Origin: a bacterium
GTDB lineage: Bacteria; Planctomycetota; SZUA-567
Assembly: GCA_003245715.1 (NCBI GenBank)
Contig: QKCJ01000031.1
Location: 124,001-188,000, forward strand
Length of the DNA stretch: 64,000 nt
Direction: 5' to 3'
The position numbers and the translations under genes are program-made. The notes below the pieces were generated by a model. That model made no database searches. It was not told the DNA's origin and saw only the letters and a program-made list of their open reading frames with translations. Below, in pieces: positions 56,798 to 64,000 of this stretch (its first letter is position 1; each line of letters opens with the position of its first letter).

Positions 56798-57559
56798 TTA
56801 CTTGCGGGCTTTACCAAGACCATTCTCGCTGAGATAGCGGCAACTCCTGGTTACTGCCTCGATCATGTCGGTATCACAACGGTCAAGCTCGACAACCACC
56901 CACTGCAGAACATCATCGTCAGCAGCCGCAACACATGCCTTAAGATCAATCTTGCCGTCACCAGCCGCCAGCAGCGCAGCATCACGAAGCAGACTGCCAT
57001 CTTTTGCGTGCATGAATGGCGTACGCTTGGCAAACTTCTTTACCTGCTCAGCCGAATCACACTCGCCGAAATTTGCCGCCCAGTAAACATCAAGCTCAAA
57101 CTGCACATCAGGACAAAGCTCGGCATAAATATCATACTTCAGACGACCGTCAAGCATTTCAAATTCCCAAAAATGGTTGTGCTGCATCAGGGTAAGGCCG
57201 GCCGCGCTGATCTTCTCGACCATGCCATTCACAGTATCAGCAGTTTCTTTTATTGCATCAACAGTTTTAAAATAATCCGGGCCATAACCGCAAGCGACAT
57301 ACTTCATGCCAAGAACACCTGCAACATCAATGACTTCATTCACAGAATCAGGGGTACACCAGGGGCTGTGGCTTGAAGAAATAACCATTCCCAGATCCTC
57401 GACAATCTTGCGGAACTCAGCCGGAGTATGGCCGTAAAAGCCTGCAGGCTCGACACCAACAAAACCGGCATCAGCAACAGCCTTCATTGTTCCGGTAAAA
57501 TCTTCAGAAAGCTGCTCGCGCAAAGAATACAACTGGACAGAAATCGGTTTAATACCCAT
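56798..57559 (-). CDS. Sugar phosphate isomerase/epimerase (AP endonuclease family 2 barrel)
   Basis: The protein has 253 residues from ATG 57559, with AAGGA upstream. It is a xylose-isomerase-like TIM barrel (SVQLYSLREQLSEDF start, GFVGVEPAGFYG, HNHFWEFEMLDGRLKYD, LDVYWAANFGECDSAEQVKKFAKRTPFMHAKD in order), with metal-ligand type Glu, Asp and His residues. It is encoded directly before a Gfo/Idh/MocA gene and divergent from an AraC regulator. This pairing is frequent in carbohydrate clusters; the substrate is unknown. Confidence 0.9.
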   Translation of the reverse strand: MGIKPISVQLYSLREQLSEDFTGTMKAVADAGFVGVEPAGFYGHTPAEFRKIVEDLGMVISSSHSPWCTPDSVNEVIDVAGVLGMKYVACGYGPDYFKTVDAIKETADTVNGMVEKISAAGLTLMQHNHFWEFEMLDGRLKYDIYAELCPDVQFELDVYWAANFGECDSAEQVKKFAKRTPFMHAKDGSLLRDAALLAAGDGKIDLKACVAAADDDVLQWVVVELDRCDTDMIEAVTRSCRYLSENGLGKARK

Positions 57560-57600
57560 CAGAAAATCCTTATAAGAGTAAATTAGCAACAAAAGAATAA

Positions 57601-57629
57601 TTGACATAAAATATCATTACAAATAAAAT
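57601..57629 (+). promoter_or_regulatory. Promoter of the second AraC regulator
   Basis: TTGACA (57601-57606), 17-base spacer, TAAAAT (57624-57629), start near 57636. A second TTGACA lies at 57655-57660, inside a perfect 10-bp palindrome GTCAATTGAC (57650-57659) that could be an operator for either divergent gene. Confidence 0.6.
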
Positions 57630-57699
57630 TACCCTGTTAACCGCCTATGGTCAATTGACAATTATTTTTAACAATTAACAAAAACTATACTGGAATGCC

Positions 57700-58485
57700 A
57701 TGAATATTTTTAACCATGTCAAAGGACTGATTGACATAAACTATTTCAAAGCCCCCCCAAAAGCCGACATCAATCCTCACCGCACCAGACGCGGTGTCGA
57801 ACGTATCGAACTTGTTCTTAAAGGTGCGGTGATGTTTGAATCCTGTGACGGAGATAAAGAAAGAAGATGCGGCAGCCTATTCTGGCATGTAGAGGGTGAT
57901 GACACCATCCATCGTAACCTGCCGCAAACGCCATATGAGTGCATGGTTTTTTCGTTTAAGGTAGAACCCGGAATTAAACGCATAACGCCACGTATGTCTT
58001 TCTGGGCATCGCCTGAGCAGGCAATTGATTTTTCCTGGGACACATTCCACATGGTCAATGCGGCCAATGTCAACAAACTTGTCGCCTGCAGTTATGTTTA
58101 CAGTACTCTATATTGGCAGGCCATGAAAGGAGGGCCGGAATCTGCGAAAAACGCCCCCCCAGAGGCGCTGCCATTCATACTTGAGTACATAGAGCACAAT
58201 ATCAATAATGACATACAGCTAAGCGACCTGACCAAGGCCGGAAAAATCAGTGAGCCGTATTTATATAAAATATTCAGGAAAAATTTTAACACCAGCCCGT
58301 ATAAATATGTGCTTGCCAGAAAAATGCGGCAGGCCAGTATACTGCTTAAAACAACCTCCTATCAGGTAAAACTCATTAGCCGTGAATGTGGGATTGAAAA
58401 CGTTGAAAGCTTCTGCCGGAGTTTTAAAAAACATTACGGGATATCGCCGCTTGAATACCGAAATAAAGACCGTCAGGAAATTTAG
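57700..58485 (+). CDS. AraC family transcriptional regulator
   Basis: The 261-residue protein has an N-terminal sensor part (about 1-110, beta-rich, with HVEGDDTIHRNLPQTPYECMVFSF reading like an AraC cupin) and a C-terminal two-HTH domain (about 160-258; ISEPYLYKIFRKNFNTSPYKYV and SRECGIENVESFCRSFKKHYGISPLEYR). It is divergent from the isomerase and Gfo/Idh genes and presumably controls them. GGAA lies a few bases before the ATG. Confidence 0.88.
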   Translation: MNIFNHVKGLIDINYFKAPPKADINPHRTRRGVERIELVLKGAVMFESCDGDKERRCGSLFWHVEGDDTIHRNLPQTPYECMVFSFKVEPGIKRITPRMSFWASPEQAIDFSWDTFHMVNAANVNKLVACSYVYSTLYWQAMKGGPESAKNAPPEALPFILEYIEHNINNDIQLSDLTKAGKISEPYLYKIFRKNFNTSPYKYVLARKMRQASILLKTTSYQVKLISRECGIENVESFCRSFKKHYGISPLEYRNKDRQEI

Positions 58486-58509
58486 ATCATAATCGGCAAA
58501 CAGCCCTTA

Positions 58510-61500
58510 TCATACCTCTTCAGGGCAGATTACATTATGAATTGTAATCAGCATCTCACTCTGCCGGTATGGCTTCTGAATAAAGGTCTTCGCGCCATGC
58601 AGCAGCATCTCCTTTATTCTCGTGTCCTCTGCATAACCAGACGCGACAATCACCTTAACCTCAGGATTGATTTTGAAAAGCTCGACCAGTGTTTCAAGCC
58701 CGTCCATAACCGGCATAATCATATCAAGTATAACCACATCATATTTTTTCGGATTATGCTTGAACATTTCCACTGCCTCACGACCGTTGTCAGCCTGTTC
58801 AACCTCATAACCGGCATCAACAATAAGGGCCGTTGCCATACTACGGACAATCGCCTCGTCATCAACAATCAGAACTTTTTTACCAGTACCATCAAATTCC
58901 GTTGCAATCGCCGCGTAGGAATTGGTATCAAGCTCAGCGCCCTTATTTCCTGCCACCGGCAACAAGATGTGAAACGCTGTTCCCTCGCCAACCTTGCTCT
59001 CTACAGTAATCGCACCTTCATGCGCAGTTACCGTACCAAAGACAGCCGCCAACCCAAGACCGGTTCCCTCGCCGACCTGCTTGGTTGTGTAAAAAGGCTC
59101 GAATATTTTTCCAAGATCATCAGGAGAAATGCCCTGCCCTGAATCCCTAACAGAAATCTGGATATACAAACCTGGGGTAAGTTTAAAGGTACTGTTATCA
59201 CAATACGCGGAATTAAGTGTGATATTCTTTGTTGAAACCCAAAGCCGCCCCCCATCCTGCATGGCATCACGGGCGTTGATACCAAGATTTAATACGGCAT
59301 TCTGTATCTGGGTAAGATCGCCATTTATCACGGAATCATCAGCTTCATAGGACGTAAAAATCTCGATTTTTTTTATGATACTGTGACGCAAAATGCCAAT
59401 TGCGGACTCGATGCACTCATGGAGGTCAAACTGCGTGGACAGTATCTTGCCTTTTCTGGCAAAAGCCAGCATCTGCGAAGTAAGGGCAGCGGCGCGCTCT
59501 GCAGTAAGAAGTATCTGGCGTGAATAATCCGCAACCAGTCCCTGATCGGTGTTTTTGATGTTAATAAGCTCAGCAAAGCCCATGATCCCGCCAAGCAGGT
59601 TATTAAAGTCGTGGGCAATGCCACCAGCAAGCTGTCCGATCGCCTCCATCTTCTGCGCCTGCCGAAGCTGCTCTTCAAGGTGCTGCTGGTCAGTAATGTC
59701 CCGAAAAACCAGAACAGCTCCGAGTATCTTGGAATTTTCATTTTTGATTAATGAAGCATTCTCTGAGACAGAAATCTGTTTGCCATTCTTGTCAATCAGA
59801 ATACTCTTGCCGGGTATATTAAACTGGGAGTTGTTCTTGAGCATATCGTGGATGGGGTTGGAAACAATATTACCCGTCTGGACATCAAAGATATTAAAGA
59901 CATCATCAATCGGCCGGCCAAAAGCTTCATCCTGCCGCCAGCCAGTAAGTTTCTGGGCAACAGGATTCATCCGTACAATCTTGCCCAACTCGTCCGTGGC
60001 AATCACCCCGTCACCAATCGAATCAAGGGTAATGCGGATATTTTCTTCTTGTTCCTTAAGCGCCAGTTCCTGCGTACGCTGGCGGGAAATATCCTGAATA
60101 ATACCAAGAATTGACTCAGCCCTGCCAACATCATCCCCCATGACAACGCCGCGCAGATAGACATACTTAATTTCAATCCCAAATGAAATCCTGAGGTTGA
60201 TATTCAACGACTCACCACGCTCAATACAATCATCAAAACTTCTGCTGAATTTCATTATATCATCATCAAGAATCAGCGAACGGAAATCATCAATACTCCA
60301 TAATTTTTTCTGATCCAGTTTCAAAATCCTGGCCGTCTCTTCCGACCCCTCAAGAATATCATTTTTAACATCGTAACGCCAATGCCCCACATGAGCAATA
60401 CTCTGCGCCTCTTTCAGGATAGCTTCATTTTCAAGAAGCTTCTCCTCAACACTCATTCGCTCAAAAATGGTTCTGGCCTGAACAACATTCTTGAAAGCCA
60501 GTTCCGACAACTGTTGCGCAAACAACAGAAGCATTCTGCCAATTTTATCAAACTTGGCTTTAGGCATAACGGGAGTAGCCTTCAGTGATGAAACAATAGT
60601 TTCAAAATCAACCTCAGAGCAGCTACCGGATATTTCACCAGCAATTTTTTCAATATCGGCACCTTCCTCAAGGACCTGGCCGATAACCCAATTTGCCAAG
60701 TGCTTTTCCCCCGCATAAATCGGTGCAACCCCGGTCATCAGATTACACAACTTGCAAGCACCGACCTCGATATGGTTGCGGTTTGAGAAGGGGGCCAATG
60801 ACTTGAAGGTTTCCTTGCAGATGCGATCACCATAAACGTGATTTTCCATTATCAATGAGCAGAAGGTTGTCTTGCTGGAGGGCTGGGTGATAAGATTGCC
60901 GTTCTGATCCACAATGAGTGATGATATTCCGACCGCGTCAGAAAAAGCATCCTGCAGAGCCTGAATATCTCGAAGAGAAAAGATATCCTTGAATTTAAAA
61001 TCATCATCCTTGAAGAGCGGCTTGGTCAGCAGTTTTATCCGGTTTTTCAGCTGTTCGGCTTTTTCGCGCTTATCTGTAACATCACAAAGCGTACCGATCA
61101 TCCTAGTGATATTTCCCTGCTTGTCGCGTGAGTAAACCTTACCTCTTGTCAGTATCCAGCGGTAGCTGCCATCAAGCATCGGTGCGCGGAATTCCTGTTG
61201 ATAATCAGTCTTGCCGGAACTCATGAAGTTCTCAAGAAATGCAAAAACCCTCTCCCGATCTTCATCATGAACCATCATCAGCAGATCATGGTTTTTAGTC
61301 GGAAGCGCGTCCTTGGGATAATTAAACACTTTCAGGCAGTGCGGGCTGAAATAAACCTCATCCGTAAGAACATCCCAATCCCACAATCCATCATTCACCC
61401 CGTCAAGAGCAAACTGAAGCCGATCCTGATTGATCTTAAGATCCCGCGTCTGCGTACTAACCAGAGACTGAAGCCGGTAGTTGAAGAGAAAGAGCATCAC

Positions 61501-62580
61501 AATAAGGAAAACAACCAATAATATCGAAATTATCAGAATCGCTTTCTTGTCACCGGAAAGAAATTGCTTGTCATCACTGTAATTATAAACAATATCCTTC
61601 CATGAAAAATCCTCATCGACAATGCCATACCGGTGAAGACAACGGGTAATTTCTTCCCAGCGAGCAGCACTTAAATGGCCAATGTCAACCATACTTGGCA
61701 TAACCAGCAAACGCATCTGCGCCATTTCGTCCATCAAGTGCCTGACAGTCCATTGCGACCCGAATTTATCATGGAGTACGTTACAGGTTTCAAGCGGGTT
61801 ATCAAAAGCATAGCGCCAACCCTTAACCGAAGCTTTTATAAAATTATCTATCAGAACCGGATTGTTTTGCGCAAATTCCTTACTGGTGAAGAGCAGGTCA
61901 CCATATACATCAATATCATAATTCAGCGGTGAAAATACATTGACCTCAACACCGCGATTTTGCAAATCAATCAGCTCGTTAGTACGGTAAACCGCCATTA
62001 CATCAACCGTCCCATCAAGCAGAAAATTAATATCCCAGGGATAATAAACAAGATTAAGCTTGTCTATGCCAACTGTCTTTTCAATCATTGCCAGAATATC
62101 AGCACCAGCCTTGCGGCCAAGCATCACCTTCCTGCCGATCATGTCCGAAGGCTTGCTGATTCCTGATGATTTCAAAGAAACAAGCACTTCAGGAGAATGC
62201 TGAAATAGCGCGGCAATAATCATGGGCTTTTTAGAATAATTAGCCGAAAGAATTGTACTTAGATTTGTTATGCCAAAATCAATTTTATCTCCGTTATCGC
62301 CAAGAACCGCTTTGGTGACGCTAAGCTCAGCATTCTCAGGGTTTCTCCCGATAATTTCCACATCAAGGCCGGCATCACGGTAATACCCCAAATGCTTTGC
62401 CATATAGTAGCCGGCAAATTGAAACTGAGGACTCCATTTGAGCAAAATTTTTACTTTGGGTAATCCGGAATTCCCGACATGTTCCTTGGGGATATGCGGA
62501 CTCTCTGCACAATTTAGCATTGAGCCAAAAGCACAGCAGACAAAAATAAAAAGAAAAAAACAAATCTTCAGAAATTGCAT
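58510..62580 (-). CDS. Hybrid sensor histidine kinase with NMT1/THI5, PocR and PAS domains
   Basis: The protein has 1356 residues. Signal peptide 1-20; NMT1/THI5-like solute-binding domain about 40-330 outside the membrane (WSPQFQFAGYYMAKHLGYYRDAGL, as in HMP-precursor binders); transmembrane helix about 345-367. Then PAS_3 about 390-510; PocR sensory domain about 523-690 with clustered cysteines (CSLIM, ICKETF, CKLCNLM); two PAS domains about 730-960. HisKA has the phospho-His in IAHDFNNLL at about 992. A HATPase domain has DSGQGISP and GEGTGLGLAAVFG. A C-terminal receiver (about 1235-1356) has VILDMIMPVMDG. It likely senses a periplasmic ligand and a cytoplasmic one and relays phosphate to an unlinked partner. 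No response regulator or phosphotransfer gene lies next to it. Confidence 0.93.
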   Translation of the reverse strand: MQFLKICFFLFIFVCCAFGSMLNCAESPHIPKEHVGNSGLPKVKILLKWSPQFQFAGYYMAKHLGYYRDAGLDVEIIGRNPENAELSVTKAVLGDNGDKIDFGITNLSTILSANYSKKPMIIAALFQHSPEVLVSLKSSGISKPSDMIGRKVMLGRKAGADILAMIEKTVGIDKLNLVYYPWDINFLLDGTVDVMAVYRTNELIDLQNRGVEVNVFSPLNYDIDVYGDLLFTSKEFAQNNPVLIDNFIKASVKGWRYAFDNPLETCNVLHDKFGSQWTVRHLMDEMAQMRLLVMPSMVDIGHLSAARWEEITRCLHRYGIVDEDFSWKDIVYNYSDDKQFLSGDKKAILIISILLVVFLIVMLFLFNYRLQSLVSTQTRDLKINQDRLQFALDGVNDGLWDWDVLTDEVYFSPHCLKVFNYPKDALPTKNHDLLMMVHDEDRERVFAFLENFMSSGKTDYQQEFRAPMLDGSYRWILTRGKVYSRDKQGNITRMIGTLCDVTDKREKAEQLKNRIKLLTKPLFKDDDFKFKDIFSLRDIQALQDAFSDAVGISSLIVDQNGNLITQPSSKTTFCSLIMENHVYGDRICKETFKSLAPFSNRNHIEVGACKLCNLMTGVAPIYAGEKHLANWVIGQVLEEGADIEKIAGEISGSCSEVDFETIVSSLKATPVMPKAKFDKIGRMLLLFAQQLSELAFKNVVQARTIFERMSVEEKLLENEAILKEAQSIAHVGHWRYDVKNDILEGSEETARILKLDQKKLWSIDDFRSLILDDDIMKFSRSFDDCIERGESLNINLRISFGIEIKYVYLRGVVMGDDVGRAESILGIIQDISRQRTQELALKEQEENIRITLDSIGDGVIATDELGKIVRMNPVAQKLTGWRQDEAFGRPIDDVFNIFDVQTGNIVSNPIHDMLKNNSQFNIPGKSILIDKNGKQISVSENASLIKNENSKILGAVLVFRDITDQQHLEEQLRQAQKMEAIGQLAGGIAHDFNNLLGGIMGFAELINIKNTDQGLVADYSRQILLTAERAAALTSQMLAFARKGKILSTQFDLHECIESAIGILRHSIIKKIEIFTSYEADDSVINGDLTQIQNAVLNLGINARDAMQDGGRLWVSTKNITLNSAYCDNSTFKLTPGLYIQISVRDSGQGISPDDLGKIFEPFYTTKQVGEGTGLGLAAVFGTVTAHEGAITVESKVGEGTAFHILLPVAGNKGAELDTNSYAAIATEFDGTGKKVLIVDDEAIVRSMATALIVDAGYEVEQADNGREAVEMFKHNPKKYDVVILDMIMPVMDGLETLVELFKINPEVKVIVASGYAEDTRIKEMLLHGAKTFIQKPYRQSEMLITIHNVICPEEV

Positions 62581-62674
62581 TCCCGCATAACCCCAAATGA
62601 CATTAAAATTATATTACTCTTTTTGAATATTTGAACATTTTTTACATATAAGGTCAAAACAAAAAATACAACAA

Positions 62675-62701
62675 AACCCGTACTGTTATCCAGTACGGGT
62701 T
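62675..62701 (-). terminator. Rho-independent terminator after the LysM protein
   Basis: Eleven-bp stem AACCCGTACTG/CAGTACGGGTT with a 5-base loop. On the minus strand it is followed by a T-rich stretch. Confidence 0.92.
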
Positions 62702-62726
62702 GAATGTTAAATATTAATCCTGTAAG

Positions 62727-64000
62727 TTACTGTAGCATTGCGGTTTTAGGATTTAACGGGAGTTTTATGATTTGCCCCATCATCAGCACCGGATTACCCT
62801 TTTTATCAGTTTTAAGGTTATTGATCCTGGTGATGTATTCTACCATTTCCGGTGAGCTGTTTTTATAAACCCGCCACAAAACATGGCTCATCCCCTCGCC
62901 GCGCTTTACTGTAATATTCTTGAATTTGTCATTCTCTTCAGAATTTGCCGCTACCTGCGGATTACCCACGGCTGGAGTGACCATTCTGACGTTATTATAG
63001 TGTGTCTGGTCGTTATGGCCATCGGAATCAGTTTCTGCGACCTCCCTGTTCGTTGCCGGGAAATCAAACATGCGATTATCATATTTCACAGGCACCTGCG
63101 CTGAATTATTAGCTGACGTGCCAGTTGTACCACACTGCCTCAAAACTGTAAGCTGACGGTTCCAGCTATCCTGCGCCTGTGTAAAATCTAATTTAACGGC
63201 TTCAAATCTTGCTTTAAGGTCATCGCGTTCAGCCTTAATGGCGTCCTGAATATTTTCCGCCTGAGCAAGGCGCGAAGCATAAGCGGCTTCCTTTTCGAGC
63301 AATTCCGTTTTGTGATTACTCCAACTTAAAATCGGGGTCAGTACAACCAATACGCAGGCAGCAGCAGCAACTGTCATTGTATATGAAAGTCGGCGTGACC
63401 GGCGTGAAGCAACCGCCTCAAAGTTGACACAACGATCATGCTCTTCACTAATCATCTCAACCAGCTCTTCTTTGTCACGCTGCAGATTCGGTACTGTTTC
63501 AAGCTTGAGTATATTATAATCCCTCTCAAGAGCGGTAATATCCTTGCCGGATTCAACCAGACGATCACGCTCCTCGGTAAGTTCAGAGATTTTGTCATTC
63601 TGCTGCTGGAATTTCTCACGCAGAGAATAAATTTCCTCTTCAAGAACACCAACCCTACCGGCAGCCTCTTTATTATCAAGTTCACGACTGTGCAGCAACT
63701 GTTCAAGATGCTTCTTGTCGTCAAACAGGTCATTGACGCTGGCGTTCAGGCTGACACTGGCTTCTTTAAACTGCATTATCATTTCAGACTGAGATAAAAC
63801 AGCCTGATTGGCGTTATCAAGCTGAGAACAGAGCCTGTCAATATCGCGGTAAAGCCTGCCAACCTCACCTTTAAGTTCAGCCACTTCCTGCAGTTCTCTC
63901 TTGCTCAAGCCAGAAAGTCTCGCAACTTCATTACTCTCACGTTCAATCTGAGAACGCATCGCCGAAACCGCCCGTTTATTACAATCTAGCTCGTTTTCAA
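62727..64000 (-). CDS. Coiled-coil membrane protein with C-terminal LysM-like domain, 5' end outside window
   Basis: The frame is open to the right edge. An ATG at 63959 starts a 410-residue stretch, but 13 sense codons precede it and no ribosome site is visible, so the real start is probably outside. The first 180 residues are heptad-rich coiled coil (LKGEVGRLYRDIDRLCSQLD). A single transmembrane helix follows at about 195-215 (TMTVAAAACVLVVLTPIL), then a short coiled coil, a Thr/Asn-rich linker, and a LysM-like domain at the C-terminus (VKRGEGMSHVLWRVYKNSSP, MMGQIIKLPLN). LysM binds peptidoglycan, so the protein may tie a long cytoplasmic coil to the cell wall. Function unknown. Confidence 0.75.
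   Translation of the reverse strand, partial: ENELDCNKRAVSAMRSQIERESNEVARLSGLSKRELQEVAELKGEVGRLYRDIDRLCSQLDNANQAVLSQSEMIMQFKEASVSLNASVNDLFDDKKHLEQLLHSRELDNKEAAGRVGVLEEEIYSLREKFQQQNDKISELTEERDRLVESGKDITALERDYNILKLETVPNLQRDKEELVEMISEEHDRCVNFEAVASRRSRRLSYTMTVAAAACVLVVLTPILSWSNHKTELLEKEAAYASRLAQAENIQDAIKAERDDLKARFEAVKLDFTQAQDSWNRQLTVLRQCGTTGTSANNSAQVPVKYDNRMFDFPATNREVAETDSDGHNDQTHYNNVRMVTPAVGNPQVAANSEENDKFKNITVKRGEGMSHVLWRVYKNSSPEMVEYITRINNLKTDKKGNPVLMMGQIIKLPLNPKTAMLQ

Overview
The window is a gene-dense bacterial chromosome segment of moderate GC with ordinary sigma-70 style promoters, Shine-Dalgarno sites and rho-independent terminators. I saw no tRNA, rRNA, CRISPR array, insertion sequence or prophage. 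The gene mix points to the PVC superphylum, most likely a Lentisphaerota-like or related anaerobe. The pointers are a MoxR / DUF58 / VWA / DUF4159 operon, a type III glutamine synthetase, an HU protein with a histone-H1-like Lys/Ala tail, a Na+-pumping oxaloacetate decarboxylase with GTP-dependent PEPCK, and GHL6-type glycosidase plus Gfo/Idh/MocA genes with AraC regulators. The taxonomic placement is inference.

Layout. 1-8.7 kb (minus): one long operon, PA14/TPR protein > DUF4159 protein > MoxR ATPase > DUF58 protein > giant VWA membrane protein. The last gene runs off the left edge and joins two VWA modules in one reading frame. 8.8-10.4 kb (minus): a secreted jelly-roll-like protein and biotin ligase. 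10.5-16.4 kb (plus): oadG-oadA-oadB and pckG, an energy-conserving oxaloacetate module fed with biotin by the neighbouring birA. 16.6-18.5 kb: a PAS-only protein. 18.5-21.6 kb: divergent tetrapyrrole genes cobA-hemD and hemL. 21.6-26.8 kb (plus): archaeal-type IMP cyclohydrolase, a pentapeptide protein, a PPC/DUF296 protein, purE, a CGGC protein and an enlarged ligA. 27.1-29.7 kb: glycerate kinase and a GntP permease behind a promoter with two palindromic operators. 29.9-33.7 kb: the H1-tailed HU protein, then an FMN/Fe-S membrane protein overlapping a BrkB-family protein. 33.8-38.1 kb (minus): a glycosyltransferase-like membrane protein, a candidate small RNA or attenuator, and larB-nnrD-E2. 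38.3-42.6 kb (minus): nitrogen cluster amt, glnK, glnN with two sigma-54-like promoters. 43.1-49.1 kb (minus): a DegT aminotransferase, an Fe-S aldo/keto reductase, a secreted PHP-like protein and a radical SAM/SPASM protein. 49.4-51.1 kb (plus): a Ser/Thr kinase and a zinc-ribbon protein. 51.1-58.5 kb: two carbohydrate units, each with its own AraC regulator, separated by a xer recombinase gene. 58.5-64 kb (minus): a 1356-residue hybrid sensor kinase and a coiled-coil/LysM protein open at the right edge.

How it fits together. PEPCK and Na+-translocating Oad suggest fermentative C4-dicarboxylate metabolism with a sodium motive force. Ammonium uptake and assimilation appear to be under sigma-54 control with a P-II protein that lacks the uridylylated tyrosine. 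The sugar genes suit degradation of plant or algal polysaccharide. The least conventional items are the double-VWA fusion operon, the kinase gene whose promoter and ribosome site point to an ATT start codon, the FMN/Fe-S-BrkB pair, the enlarged DNA ligase, and the promoter-plus-terminator unit near 35.1-35.3 kb.
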